From Metapseudomonas otitidis (GTDB taxonomy: Bacteria; Pseudomonadota; Gammaproteobacteria; Pseudomonadales; Pseudomonadaceae): DNA of 64,000 nucleotides. Both the position numbers and the translations under genes were made by a program. The stretch spans positions 62,001 to 126,000 of the forward strand of contig NZ_FOJP01000005.1 in assembly GCF_900111835.1 (NCBI RefSeq). Reading direction: 5' to 3'. Positions 49,264-58,293 of this stretch are shown here, piece after piece. Position 1 is the first letter of the stretch. Each line of letters opens with the position of its first letter. Below the pieces are notes generated by a model. It was given only the letters and a program-made list of their open reading frames with translations, had not been told where the DNA came from and did not search any database.

Positions 49264-49608
49264 GAACGGATAACAAGTAAGGGTATTGAAGTGCGGGTGA
49301 ATCCGCTCTTGCAAAAATGAAAGAGTGTTTGCCGTTTTTTACGGTTCCACCCCTATGCCGCTATTGCTAGATTGGAATCACGCCCCGACAAACGGAGCAA
49401 ACCGGGCGATAAACGCACACACAATGCGCATCTCCACATTCACCTTCAAGTTCAATTAGCAATACCGTCCACGGTCACATCCAGGAGACTCTGAGACCCC
49501 TAACAACGCTTCACCGCAACACTGGAGAATTATAAAAAAACAGGAGCCGACACTAAACATTCCGTTGTCGCGGGATATAAAAAAACAAACAGCCTTGTGT
49601 ATACAGTC

Positions 49609-50523
49609 ATGCTAAGTGAAGTCGATATTTTTGTAACACTGGTTCGCACAGGCAGCCTTGCAAAAGCGGGAAAACTACTGGGGATGCCCCCAAGTACGCT
49701 GAGTAGACGCCTCCAGGCATTCGAGAAGCGGCTGGGCACGACGTTGTTCTTCAGATCAACCAAGGCACTTCGATGCACCTGCGAGGGCGAGTCCCTTTAT
49801 GCCCTCTGCAAGGACAGCGTTGATCAGTTGAATATCGCACTGGCCTCCATGAAAAAGGAAAGGGTGGAACTCATTGGAAAAGTCCGCATTCAATTACCCA
49901 GCAGTTTCGTCGACTGCAGTGAAAGTCATTCCATACTTGATCTACTGGATACCTATCCCGGTATTCGTCTCGAACTCCTGATTAATGACCAGGAGCCCGA
50001 TCTCATACTCGAAGGCATTGATCTGCTGATTCATGTTGGCGAATTGAAGAATACGGCTTGTGTCACCAAGAAACTCTTCGATACGGAACTCGGCCTGTTT
50101 GCAGCGCCCAGCTACCTTGATCGAACCGTCCGGCCTGACACGGCTGATCGCCTGGTTGAACACGAGGTGCTGCATGACAGCAGCCAGAAGGACTGCCTCA
50201 TGCATAACCAGAACGGCCCACCCGTGCAGGTGCGACACCATGAAAGGCTGCTGACCCGCTCCAGCATGATGCTGCTGCAGGCCACGCTCAGTGGCATGGG
50301 CGTGGGCTTGTTACCCATGAGGTTGGCGCAGCGCCACCTGGAAAGCGGCGCGCTGATCCGGGTGTTGCCCGAACTGTCGATGGCGGGCCGACCGGTCTAT
50401 GTCTCCTACCTCAGCTCCCGTTCACTTTCCGCCTGCGCGCGGGCCGTCCTCGACAAGACGCTTGCCCTTGCCTTGCCACTCCAGCGGGAAGCGACCCAGT
50501 CAGCACCCTCCAGCAATCACTGA
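49609..50523 (+). CDS. LysR-family regulator, AT-rich
   Basis: 304 residues from the ATG at 49609 (a GTG at 49597 is in frame; neither has a good ribosome site). An N-terminal HTH ([28 protein letters not shown]) and a LysR effector domain. The first half is more AT-rich than the second, which suggests transfer or a chimera. The MCP-like gene follows by 25 bases. Its target is unknown; the adjacent sulfurylase homologue and the MCP gene are candidates. Confidence 0.82.
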   Translation: MLSEVDIFVTLVRTGSLAKAGKLLGMPPSTLSRRLQAFEKRLGTTLFFRSTKALRCTCEGESLYALCKDSVDQLNIALASMKKERVELIGKVRIQLPSSFVDCSESHSILDLLDTYPGIRLELLINDQEPDLILEGIDLLIHVGELKNTACVTKKLFDTELGLFAAPSYLDRTVRPDTADRLVEHEVLHDSSQKDCLMHNQNGPPVQVRHHERLLTRSSMMLLQATLSGMGVGLLPMRLAQRHLESGALIRVLPELSMAGRPVYVSYLSSRSLSACARAVLDKTLALALPLQREATQSAPSSNH

Positions 50524-50548
50524 GGCCCTGCGCCCAGGGAGTCATGCC

Positions 50549-51904
50549 ATGTTCAGTTTCACCACGCCTGGAAAAAAGGTCCTTGCAGAGCTGCTCGCCA
50601 CACTCGAACGGTCGGAGGACAACCTGTCGGCCATCGATCGCGCCACGGGCATGATCGAGTTCCTGCCGGACGGCACGGTCATCGGCGTCAACAGCAATTT
50701 CCTCACCCTGTTCCACTACTCCCTTGAACAGGTCATGGGCAAACACCACAGGGTGTTCTGCCCGCCCGCCCTCACGCGTACCCCCGAGTACGAACAGCTC
50801 TGGACGACCCTGCGCAGTGGGCAGGTGGTGAAGGGGGTGTTCCATCGCCAGGACAGCCGAGGCCGCGCCGTCTGGCTGGAGGCCTGCTACAGCCCGGTCT
50901 TCAGCAAGGGCAAGGTGACCCGCATCCTCAAGCTCGCCTACGACATCACCGCGCGAATGGAGCAGGACGCGGACGTCCACTCACGGCTGAAGGCGTTGAA
51001 TCGCTCGATGGCCATCGTGGAGTTCACGCCGACCGGCAACGTGCTCGATGCCAACCAGAAGTTCCTCCTCACCATGGGCTATTCGCTGCAGGAGGTCCGC
51101 GGCAAGAGCCACCGGGTGTTCTGCCCGGCGGACTATGTGCAGAGCGCGGAGTACAGCCAGTTGTGGTCACAGTTGAACCAGGGCCAGTACCTGGCGGGGC
51201 AGTACAAGCGCCTGCGCAAGAACGGTTCGAGCGTGTGGCTGGAAGCCACCTACAACCCCGTATTCAACGCCGAAGGTGAACTGGTGAAGGTGGTGAAGTT
51301 CGCCGCCGACATCACCGAGCGGGTGGAGAAGTACGAGCAGGACTCCCGCAGTGCGAGTACCGCCTACCACATCTCGGTGGAGACCGAGCGGGTGGCCGAA
51401 AACGGCTCGGAGATCATCCACAGCGCCGCGCGGGAGATGCGAGGCATCGCCGAGGATGTGAACGTCTCCACCACCATCGTCGAGCAACTGGGCTCCCGCT
51501 CGGAGCGCATCACCGCCATCGTCAACACCATCCGCAGCATCGCCGACCAGACCAACCTGCTGGCGCTGAACGCCGCCATCGAGGCCGCCCGCGCCGGTGA
51601 CCAGGGACGGGGCTTCGCCGTGGTGGCCGATGAGGTGCGGCAGTTGGCCGGGCGCACCAGCAGCGCCACGACGGAGATCGCCGAGATGATCGGGATGATC
51701 CTCTCCGAGACCCGCCAGGCAGTGGACAGCATGAAGAGCACGCTGCAACGCGCTGAGGCGGGCATGGCCCTGGCCGACCAGGCCGGGGTGGTGGTGGAGC
51801 AGATCCGCCAGGGCACCAACGACGCCGTGCAGGCGGTCAGCATGTTCGCCAACCTGCTGGACGAATCGGAGGTGAAGTCCGGCGCCTGGCAAGCCGGGCA
51901 CTGA
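50549..51904 (+). CDS. Soluble PAS-PAS chemoreceptor-like protein (BdlA/Aer type)
   Basis: 451 residues from the ATG at 50549. Two PAS domains (about 25-135 and 148-258, each with the same HRVFCP motif, suggesting internal duplication) and a methyl-accepting signalling domain with [20 protein letters not shown]. No membrane span is visible, so it is cytoplasmic. The layout is that of BdlA, which controls biofilm dispersal in P. aeruginosa. It follows the LysR gene by 25 bases. Confidence 0.88.
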   Translation: MFSFTTPGKKVLAELLATLERSEDNLSAIDRATGMIEFLPDGTVIGVNSNFLTLFHYSLEQVMGKHHRVFCPPALTRTPEYEQLWTTLRSGQVVKGVFHRQDSRGRAVWLEACYSPVFSKGKVTRILKLAYDITARMEQDADVHSRLKALNRSMAIVEFTPTGNVLDANQKFLLTMGYSLQEVRGKSHRVFCPADYVQSAEYSQLWSQLNQGQYLAGQYKRLRKNGSSVWLEATYNPVFNAEGELVKVVKFAADITERVEKYEQDSRSASTAYHISVETERVAENGSEIIHSAAREMRGIAEDVNVSTTIVEQLGSRSERITAIVNTIRSIADQTNLLALNAAIEAARAGDQGRGFAVVADEVRQLAGRTSSATTEIAEMIGMILSETRQAVDSMKSTLQRAEAGMALADQAGVVVEQIRQGTNDAVQAVSMFANLLDESEVKSGAWQAGH

Positions 51905-51954
51905 CCCCCCTCGCCAGCAGGCGTGAATCCGCGCCGGGGATGACGCGACAAAAC

Positions 51955-51967
51955 GTTACGGTATAAC
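51955..51967 (+). promoter_or_regulatory. Zur-like operator upstream of the second TonB receptor
   Basis: GTTACGGTATAAC, continuing into ATTT, has the GTTA-N5-TAAC dyad and the TATAACATTT right half of the Zur consensus. It is 150 bases before the receptor ATG. Confidence 0.72.
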
Positions 51968-52116
51968 ATTTACGACCCCTGACCCCGGCACGGAGACATG
52001 AGCGGTTCCGTGCAGCCCCTCCCCGCCCTGTCGACCGGCCTTGCGGCCGCGTCGGGCTGGCTGCCGTCCCGCTCACCTGCCGGGGCGACCTCCCGACCCG
52101 GTTGCAAGGACACACG

Positions 52117-54168
52117 ATGAAGAACGAGCTTGCCCCCCTGGCCATGCTGGCCGCCCTGGCAGGTGGCGCCGAAGCGGCGCCCGCTGGCGAATCCACCCTG
52201 ACCCTCGGCGAAGTCCGAGTGGACTCCTCCTCCGGGCGCCCCCTGCAGACCGGCAGCAGCGTGCTGACCTCGGTGGACGTGCTGGGCGCCGACAAGGTGG
52301 AGGAAAAGAACGTGATGAACAGCTGGGAGCTGCTGGGGCAGATGCCCGGCATCCAGCTGACCGAGACCCGCCAGGGCGCCGAGTCGGGCAAGGCCACCTT
52401 CCGCGCCTTCAACGGCGAGGGCTACATCAACGGCATCAAGACCCTGATCGACGGCGTGCCGAGCAACGTCAACAGCGGCAACCAGCGCTTCATCGACATG
52501 GTCTTCCCCCTCGACATCGACTACATCGAGGTGGTGCGCGGCACCAACGACCCGCGCTACGGCCTGCACAACATCGGCGGCAACATCAACTTCGTCACCC
52601 GCCAGGGCGGCAACTACAGCGACGGCCGGCTGACCTACGGCAGCTTCAACACACGCGAACTGCAGGTGGCCGTGGGCCGCGAGTCGGGCAACTTCGCGCA
52701 GAACTACTTCTTCGCCAAGCAGGACTCCGACGGCTTCCGCGACCACGACAGATCGGACAAGTACTCCCTCGGCGCCAAGTGGTTCTTCACCGACGACGAG
52801 GGCCTGCTCAAGGTCGGCCTGGTGACCCGCCTCTACCACCACGAGGCCGACGAGCCGGGCTTCCTCACCCGCCAGGAACTCAAGGCCAGCCGCACCGACT
52901 CCGCCGCGAAGAACGCCAACGACGGCGACGACCGCGACATGAAGCAGGTGGCGTTGCACCTGGACTGGCAACTGCGCGACGACCTCAGCCTGAGCAACAC
53001 GCTCTACCACAACCGCTACGAGGACGACCGCAAGGTCACCTTCACCTCCTACGCCGTGGGCAACGCACCGCGCCAGCGCCGCCAGTGGGACGAACGCCAG
53101 ACCGGCCTGCTCAGCAACCTCACCTGGGCCAGCACCGACTGGCTGACCCTGGACGGCGGCATCAACCTCGAACACCAGGACAACGAGTACCGTCGTTACC
53201 GCTACAGCTACAGCGTGCCGACGAACTTCGACGCCCCGCCGGCGCGCATCCAGAACGACGACGCCTACACCCTGGACAACTTCGGCACCTACGTGCAGGC
53301 GGTGATCCAGCCCACCGAGCAGTTGAAGATCATCCCGGCTTACCGCCTGGACCGCTTCTCCGGCGAGACCGAGCTGCCCGGCGGCATCAAGGCCGACCTG
53401 CAGGACTACGGCTGGATCCGCCAGCCCAAGCTGAGCGTGGTCTACAGCCTCACCCCGGACCTGAACGTCTACGCCAACTGGGGCCGCACCTTCCAGATCC
53501 TCACCGGCTCCCGCGAGCCGGCCTACCTCACCGCCGGGCAGAAGGCTTTCAAGCCCTCCATCAACACCGGCAAGGAAGTGGGCGTGCGGTTCAACCCGGT
53601 CAACGGCACCGAAACGCGCATCGCCCTGTGGCAGCAGGACGCCACCGACGAAGTGGCCAACATGCCCAGCACCGGCACCACCGTCGGCCTCGGCAAGACC
53701 CGCCGGCGCGGCGTCGACCTGCAGCTGACCGCCGAACTCGACGAGCACTGGAGCCTCTGGGCCTCCCACTCGATCCAGGAGGCCAAGGTGGTCAGCGCCT
53801 TCACTGCCAGCGGCCAGTCCCTGGCCGGCAAGGAGGTGTTCTCCACCCCGCGCCACATCTCCAACCTGGGGGCGGACTACCGGCTCAACGACGACTGGCG
53901 CTTCGGCCTGCAGGCCCGCGCCCAGGGCGACTACTACATCGAAGAACTGAACCAGCAGGGCAAGTACGGCGGCTACGCGCTGCTGGACGCTAGCGTGAAC
54001 TACCGACTGAGCCCCACCACCAACCTGGACCTGCAGGTGAAGAACCTCACCGACCGCCAGTACGAATACGTCTGGTACGACAACTTCTTCTGGGGCGGTG
54101 CTGACCAGCCGATGTTCTCCCCCGCACCGGGGCGCACCGCCTACCTGTCGCTGAACCTGAAGCTGTAG
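52117..54168 (+). CDS. TonB-dependent outer-membrane receptor, probably Zur-regulated
   Basis: 683 residues from the ATG at 52117 (a TTG at 52102 is in frame). Short signal region, plug (about 30-160: LGQMPGIQLTETRQGAESG, RGTNDPRYGLHNIGGNINF) and a barrel ending in RTAYLSLNLKL. It lacks a His-rich loop, unlike the receptor at 3471, so it may take up a zinc chelate or another metallophore. The Zur-like box upstream is the main reason to suspect zinc; iron siderophores are the alternative. A 2OG oxygenase follows. Confidence 0.87.
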   Translation: MKNELAPLAMLAALAGGAEAAPAGESTLTLGEVRVDSSSGRPLQTGSSVLTSVDVLGADKVEEKNVMNSWELLGQMPGIQLTETRQGAESGKATFRAFNGEGYINGIKTLIDGVPSNVNSGNQRFIDMVFPLDIDYIEVVRGTNDPRYGLHNIGGNINFVTRQGGNYSDGRLTYGSFNTRELQVAVGRESGNFAQNYFFAKQDSDGFRDHDRSDKYSLGAKWFFTDDEGLLKVGLVTRLYHHEADEPGFLTRQELKASRTDSAAKNANDGDDRDMKQVALHLDWQLRDDLSLSNTLYHNRYEDDRKVTFTSYAVGNAPRQRRQWDERQTGLLSNLTWASTDWLTLDGGINLEHQDNEYRRYRYSYSVPTNFDAPPARIQNDDAYTLDNFGTYVQAVIQPTEQLKIIPAYRLDRFSGETELPGGIKADLQDYGWIRQPKLSVVYSLTPDLNVYANWGRTFQILTGSREPAYLTAGQKAFKPSINTGKEVGVRFNPVNGTETRIALWQQDATDEVANMPSTGTTVGLGKTRRRGVDLQLTAELDEHWSLWASHSIQEAKVVSAFTASGQSLAGKEVFSTPRHISNLGADYRLNDDWRFGLQARAQGDYYIEELNQQGKYGGYALLDASVNYRLSPTTNLDLQVKNLTDRQYEYVWYDNFFWGGADQPMFSPAPGRTAYLSLNLKL

Positions 54169-54297
54169 CCCCAGGCGGGCGTGGCAGCCGCCCTGCCACG
54201 CCCGCGAACCCCGTCCCACCGGGCGCAAGCGGCCCTCGACAGCCCGCCCGGCGCGGCCGTAGCATCCGGCCTTTCCCACGAAACCACGGACCGGATC

Positions 54298-54864
54298 ATG
54301 GAAAAGACCGACCTGGGCGGCATGCGCTTTCTCATCCACGGCTTCCTCAGCCCCGACGAATGCCAGGGCCACATCCACGCCAGCGAAGCCCTGGGCTACG
54401 AAGAAGCCGCCATCCAGACCCGCGACGGCGGCCAGGCGATGAACAAGGCCATCCGCAACAACGACCGCATCCTCTTCGACGACCCGGCCCTGGCCCAGCG
54501 CCTGCTGGAACGGGCCCGCCCCTGGCTGCCCGACTGCCTGGACAACGAGTGGCAGTTGGTGGGCCTGAACGAACGCTTCCGCTTCTACCGCTACACCCCG
54601 GAGCAGTACTTCAAATGGCACCGGGACGGCGCCTTCCAGCGCAGCCCCAGCGAGATCAGCCAGCTGACCCTGCTCATCTACCTCAACGACAACTACCAGG
54701 GCGGCGCCACCCAACTGCGCGACGAAGCCGACATCCGCCCCGAGACCGGCATGGCCCTGGTCTTCCCCCACCGCGTGATGCACCAGGGCTCGCCGATAAC
54801 GGCCGGGGTGAAGTACGTGCTGCGAACCGATGTGATGTACCGGCGGATAGAAGCCGGGGCCTGA
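54298..54864 (+). CDS. 2-oxoglutarate/Fe(II)-dependent dioxygenase (prolyl-hydroxylase type)
   Basis: 188 residues from the ATG at 54298. A double-stranded beta-helix enzyme: iron triad His and Asp in KWHRDGAF and His in FPHRVMHQG, and the 2-oxoglutarate Arg in KYVLRTDVMY. The substrate is unknown. It lies 129 bases after the TonB receptor on the same strand. Oxygenases of this fold often accompany TonB receptors (PiuC next to PiuA), but this protein is shorter than PiuC and is not assigned to it. Confidence 0.82.
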   Translation: MEKTDLGGMRFLIHGFLSPDECQGHIHASEALGYEEAAIQTRDGGQAMNKAIRNNDRILFDDPALAQRLLERARPWLPDCLDNEWQLVGLNERFRFYRYTPEQYFKWHRDGAFQRSPSEISQLTLLIYLNDNYQGGATQLRDEADIRPETGMALVFPHRVMHQGSPITAGVKYVLRTDVMYRRIEAGA

Positions 54865-55031
54865 TAGCACCTGCTTCGCGAGTGGCCCCCCAGAAGCTTG
54901 AGCATCGGTGCATCGCCGTGCTCTTTCCACGGCAGAGATGATGGGCCATCGCCGCCTCAGTGACGATGTTTGCCCCCTCCCCCCTCAAGCTGCTACAAGC
55001 CCTCATCCCCATTTGAAAGACGAATACCCCC

Positions 55032-55916
55032 ATGGACCACAGTGACAGATCGAATAACCGCCTGTTCGAGCTGGACCTGCTGCGGGCGCTGGTGGCGGTG
55101 GCCGATTGCGGCAGTTTCACCAGTGCCGCCGGGCGCCTCAGCTCCACGCAGTCGACGGTGAGCCAGAAGGTCCGGCGGCTGGAGGAACTGGCCGGGCACC
55201 GGTTGCTGGAGCGCGGTAACCGCGATGTGCTGCCCACCGATGCCGGGGAGACGCTGCTGGCCTATGCCCGGCGCATGCTGGCGTTGAACGATGAACTGCA
55301 CGAGGCGCTGGCGGGTGCGCGGGTGTCGCTGACGGTGCGCATCGGCGTGCCGGATGACTTCGCCGCCGGCAGCACCACCCGCCACCTGGCGGTGTTCAAC
55401 CACCACTTCCCCCAGGCCAAGCTGGAGGTCACCAGCGGGTTGAGCCGCGACCTGGCCGCCAGCTACGACCGTGGCGAGCTGGACCTGGTGCTGATCAAGC
55501 AGCGCCGCAACAGCCGCGACGCCATCGCCCGCTGGCCGGAGAAGACCCGCTGGGTGGACAGCGCGCGCACCCCGGCCGCCAACCTGGACCCGCTGCCCAT
55601 CGTCACCTTCCCCCCGCGCGGGCTGTACCGCGACGAGATGATCAGCGCCCTGGAAGCCGCCGGCCGGCGCTGGCGCATCAGCTTCACCAGCTCCAGCCTG
55701 AGCGGCATCCAGGCTGCCATCGCCGATGGTATGGGCGTCGGCCTGCTGCCGGCGCGGGCGGTGACGGCCGACCACGCGGTGCTGCCGAAGAAGATGGGGC
55801 TTCAGCCGCTGGACCTGTTCGAGGTGGCGCTGCTGCACCGCCCCAGCGCCGGGCCGGTGATCAAGGCGCTGGCCGAATCCCTGTGCCGCCTGCTGGACGA
55901 GGAGCGCCAGCGCTGA
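55032..55916 (+). CDS. LysR-family regulator
   Basis: 294 residues: HTH (SFTSAAGRLSSTQSTVSQKVRRLE) and effector domain with GIPD-like RIGVPDDFAAG and [22 protein letters not shown]. The subgroup often controls catabolic or efflux genes. It is on the same strand as the AllE-like gene 190 bases downstream. The target is not clear. Confidence 0.88.
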   Translation: MDHSDRSNNRLFELDLLRALVAVADCGSFTSAAGRLSSTQSTVSQKVRRLEELAGHRLLERGNRDVLPTDAGETLLAYARRMLALNDELHEALAGARVSLTVRIGVPDDFAAGSTTRHLAVFNHHFPQAKLEVTSGLSRDLAASYDRGELDLVLIKQRRNSRDAIARWPEKTRWVDSARTPAANLDPLPIVTFPPRGLYRDEMISALEAAGRRWRISFTSSSLSGIQAAIADGMGVGLLPARAVTADHAVLPKKMGLQPLDLFEVALLHRPSAGPVIKALAESLCRLLDEERQR

Positions 55917-56106
55917 GGTCGCGCACTGCATTCGATAATCGAATGTGACCCATCCCGATATTTAATTTGTGGATGCGAAGACAGCTGGATATCGTGGATT
56001 CCGCCCCGCGCACCTGCGACCCGTCCGGTTGCGGCTGCGCCCACGCGACGCCAGCGTCGGCCTCCTGGCCACTGGCAGGGCGCCGAATACCTACAGGAGA
56101 CTTTTC

Positions 56107-56946
56107 GTGTCCAAGAAGCCTTTCTATTTCGCTCCCCACGGCGGTCACCCGGCCCAGACCGAGCTGCTGACCGACCGTGCGATGTTCACCGAAGCCTACG
56201 CCGTGATCCCCAAAGGGGTGATGCGTGACATCGTCACCAGCCACCTGCCCTTCTGGGACGACATGCGCATGTGGGTCATCGCCCGCCCGCTGTCCGGTTT
56301 CGCCGAGACCTTCTCCCAGTACATCGTCGAGCTGGCGCCCAACGGCGGCAGCGACAAGCCCGAACTGGACCCGAACGCCGAGGCGGTGCTGTTCATCGTA
56401 GAAGGCGAGCTGACCCTGACCCTGCAGGGCCAGGTACACAACATGCAGCCGGGCGGCTATGCGTTCATTCCGCCGGGCGCCGACTACAAGGTGCGCAACA
56501 CCTCCGGCCAGCACACCCGCTTCCACTGGATTCGCAAGCACTACCAGCGGGTTGACGGCGTGCCGCTGCCGGAAGCCTTCGTCACCAACGAGCAGGACAT
56601 CGAGCCGAAGGTGATGCCGGACACCGAAGGCCGCTGGAGCACCACCCGCTTCGTGGACATCAGCGACATGCGCCACGACATGCACGTGAACATCGTCAAC
56701 TTCGAGCCGGGCGGCGTGATCCCCTTCGCCGAGACCCACGTGATGGAACACGGCCTCTACGTGCTGGAAGGCAAGGCGGTGTACCGCCTGAACCAGGACT
56801 GGGTCGAGGTGGAAGCCGGCGACTTCATGTGGCTGCGTGCCTTCTGCCCGCAGGCCTGCTACTCCGGTGGCCCGGGTCGCTTCCGCTACCTGCTGTACAA
56901 GGATGTGAACCGCCACATGCGCCTGACCCTCAACCAGGCCCATTGA
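56107..56946 (+). CDS. Bicupin, (S)-ureidoglycine aminohydrolase-like (AllE family)
   Basis: 279 residues from a GTG at 56107 with an AGGAG site upstream. Two cupin domains: the first around EAVLFIVEGELTLTLQGQ, the second around VMEHGLYVLEGKAVYRLNQD with metal-ligand His and Glu. AllE releases ammonia from ureidoglycine in allantoin breakdown and needs manganese. No other ureide gene lies in the window. A strong terminator follows. Confidence 0.85.
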   Translation: MSKKPFYFAPHGGHPAQTELLTDRAMFTEAYAVIPKGVMRDIVTSHLPFWDDMRMWVIARPLSGFAETFSQYIVELAPNGGSDKPELDPNAEAVLFIVEGELTLTLQGQVHNMQPGGYAFIPPGADYKVRNTSGQHTRFHWIRKHYQRVDGVPLPEAFVTNEQDIEPKVMPDTEGRWSTTRFVDISDMRHDMHVNIVNFEPGGVIPFAETHVMEHGLYVLEGKAVYRLNQDWVEVEAGDFMWLRAFCPQACYSGGPGRFRYLLYKDVNRHMRLTLNQAH

Positions 56947-56951
56947 TCCAA

Positions 56952-56983
56952 ACGACGGGAGCCCAGCGCTCCCGTCGTCGTTT
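56952..56983 (+). terminator. Terminator of the bicupin gene
   Basis: ACGACGGGAGC (56952-56962) pairs perfectly with GCTCCCGTCGT (56968-56978) over five bases, followed by CGTTT. The right arm is repeated at the start of each 174-bp unit downstream. Confidence 0.8.
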
Positions 56984-57424
56984 CTGCGGTGCCGCAAAGG
57001 CTCCGTGGCCTGGGCTTCAGCCCAGGGATTCCTCGGTAGACTCCGGCCCCGGGCTGAAGCCCGGGCTACGGTTGCTGCCGAAACTCGGAGCGGCAGCGGT
57101 TCGCGAGCAGAGCTCGCTCCTACAAGGCTCGGATGGCCTGATCTCCCGTCGTCGTTTCTGCGGGGCCGCAAAGGCTTCGTAGCCTGGGCTTCAGCCCAGG
57201 GATGCCTCGGTGGACTCCGGTCCCGGGCTGAAGCCCGGGCTACGGTTGCCGCCGAAACTCGGAGCGGCAGCGGTTCGCGAGCAGAGTTCGTTCCTACGAG
57301 GCTCGGATGGCCTGATCTCCCGTCGTCGTTTCTGCGGTATCGCAAAGTCTTCGTAGCCTGGGCTTCAGCCCAGGGATGCCTCGGTGGACTCCGGTCCCGG
57401 GCTGAAGCCGGGCTACGTTGCCCC
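56969..57424. repeat. Three-copy 174-bp tandem REP array
   Basis: The marker CCCGTCGTCG begins at 56971, 57145 and 57319, an exact 174-base period. The third copy is cut after about 105 bases. Each unit carries two palindromes, CCTGGGCTTCAGCCCAGG and CCCGGGCTGAAGCCCGGGC; full units also hold CGGAGCGGCAGCGGTTCGCG. It is a REP family different from the RAYT-flanking units. It fills the 482 bases between the bicupin and the quinone reductase gene. Confidence 0.88.
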
Positions 57425-57428
57425 TCGC

Positions 57429-58208
57429 CTACCGCTTCACATGCGCTGCGAACCCCTCCTCCCCCGGCGCGATGTCGGGCTTGAGGGTCAGCGCGGGGAT
57501 CTCGTAGTCCCCCGCGTTCTGCTTGCGGTAGTGGATGGGCTCGGTGCGCCACAGGTCGTCCAGGCGCTGCCCCAGTTCCTGCTGGATGCGGGCGAAGCGT
57601 GCCGCGTCGATGCGGCTGGTGCGGTGCACGACGAAGGGCGGCAGCACGTCGAAGCCGGGGTAATGGAGGATGCCGTGGTGGATCGGGAACAGCAGGTCCT
57701 CCATGGGGCCGTTGATGCCGCGCGGGCTGTAGTGGGAATCCCAGCCACCGGTGGTGACCACCAGCATGGCCCGCTTGCCGGCCATGGAGCCCTCGCCGTA
57801 GCGGTCCCCCCAGCGCGCATCCGAATGCTCGCCCACGCCGTAGGCGAATCCGTAGGCGTACACGCGGTCGACCCACCCCTTGAGGATCGCCGGCAGGGTG
57901 AACCACCAGAGCGGGAACTGCAGGATGAGCGCATCCGCCCAGCGCAGCTTGTCCTGCTCGGCGGCGATGTCCGGGCTCTGCCGGCCGTTGGCGAAGGCGT
58001 GCCGGGAGTCCAGTGAGGCATCGAAGCGAGCACCGGGCTCGTGGTCCAGGTTGTCGGCGGCGTCGAGGGTCGGCTTCCAGCCCATGGCGTACAGGTCGGA
58101 CACCTGCACCGCATGGCCGGCGGCCTGCAGGTGCCGGACGCTGAAGTCCTTCAGCGCGCCGTTGAGGGAGCGGGGTTCAGGGTGGGCATGGACGATCAGG
58201 ATATTCAT
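57429..58208 (-). CDS. Flavodoxin-fold NAD(P)H quinone oxidoreductase
   Basis: 259 residues from the ATG at 58208. N-terminal ILIVHAHPEPRSLNGAL phosphate loop, FPLWWFTLPAILKGWVDRV and the TTGGWDSHYSPRGINGPMEDL stretch mark the NQO1/KefF/MdaB family. These reduce quinones or nitro compounds by two electrons with FAD or FMN. It is divergent from the LysR gene at 58294, its likely regulator. Overlapping upstream frame is not needed. Confidence 0.88.
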   Translation of the reverse strand: MNILIVHAHPEPRSLNGALKDFSVRHLQAAGHAVQVSDLYAMGWKPTLDAADNLDHEPGARFDASLDSRHAFANGRQSPDIAAEQDKLRWADALILQFPLWWFTLPAILKGWVDRVYAYGFAYGVGEHSDARWGDRYGEGSMAGKRAMLVVTTGGWDSHYSPRGINGPMEDLLFPIHHGILHYPGFDVLPPFVVHRTSRIDAARFARIQQELGQRLDDLWRTEPIHYRKQNAGDYEIPALTLKPDIAPGEEGFAAHVKR

Positions 58209-58293
58209 GGGGCACCTCACGGGATGGGAGGTACGCAGGATGGGAGCCCGGCAGATATATTGGAAATGAATAGCTGATATCCCAGGTATACGC
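58209..58293. promoter_or_regulatory. Divergent promoter region of the quinone reductase and LysR genes
   Basis: 85 bases, AT-rich near 58254-58282 (ATATATTGGAAATGAATAG), hold both promoters. The interrupted dyad ATAT...ATAT suits a LysR T-N11-A site; the exact operator is not resolved. Confidence 0.45.

Larger units (their letters stand above)
48857..49608. other. Relic-rich gap with a Zur-like box
   Basis: About 750 bases without a convincing gene. Left to right: a decayed BIME-like copy (48912-48968), a short open stretch that looks like a coding relic (48971-49021), a Zur-like box (49131-49143), two overlapping alternative hairpins (49220-49263) and an AT-rich stretch that must carry the promoter of the LysR gene. 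Confidence 0.6.

Noticed and set aside
49108-49320. A 70-codon plus-strand frame over the Zur-like box
   Set aside because: Its start lies upstream of the operator and it has no good internal start after the box; more likely part of the relic.
49318-49371. A 17-codon Cys-containing frame (MKECLPFFTVPPLCRYC)
   Set aside because: No ribosome site and no similarity to the small zinc-free ribosomal proteins expected in a Zur regulon.
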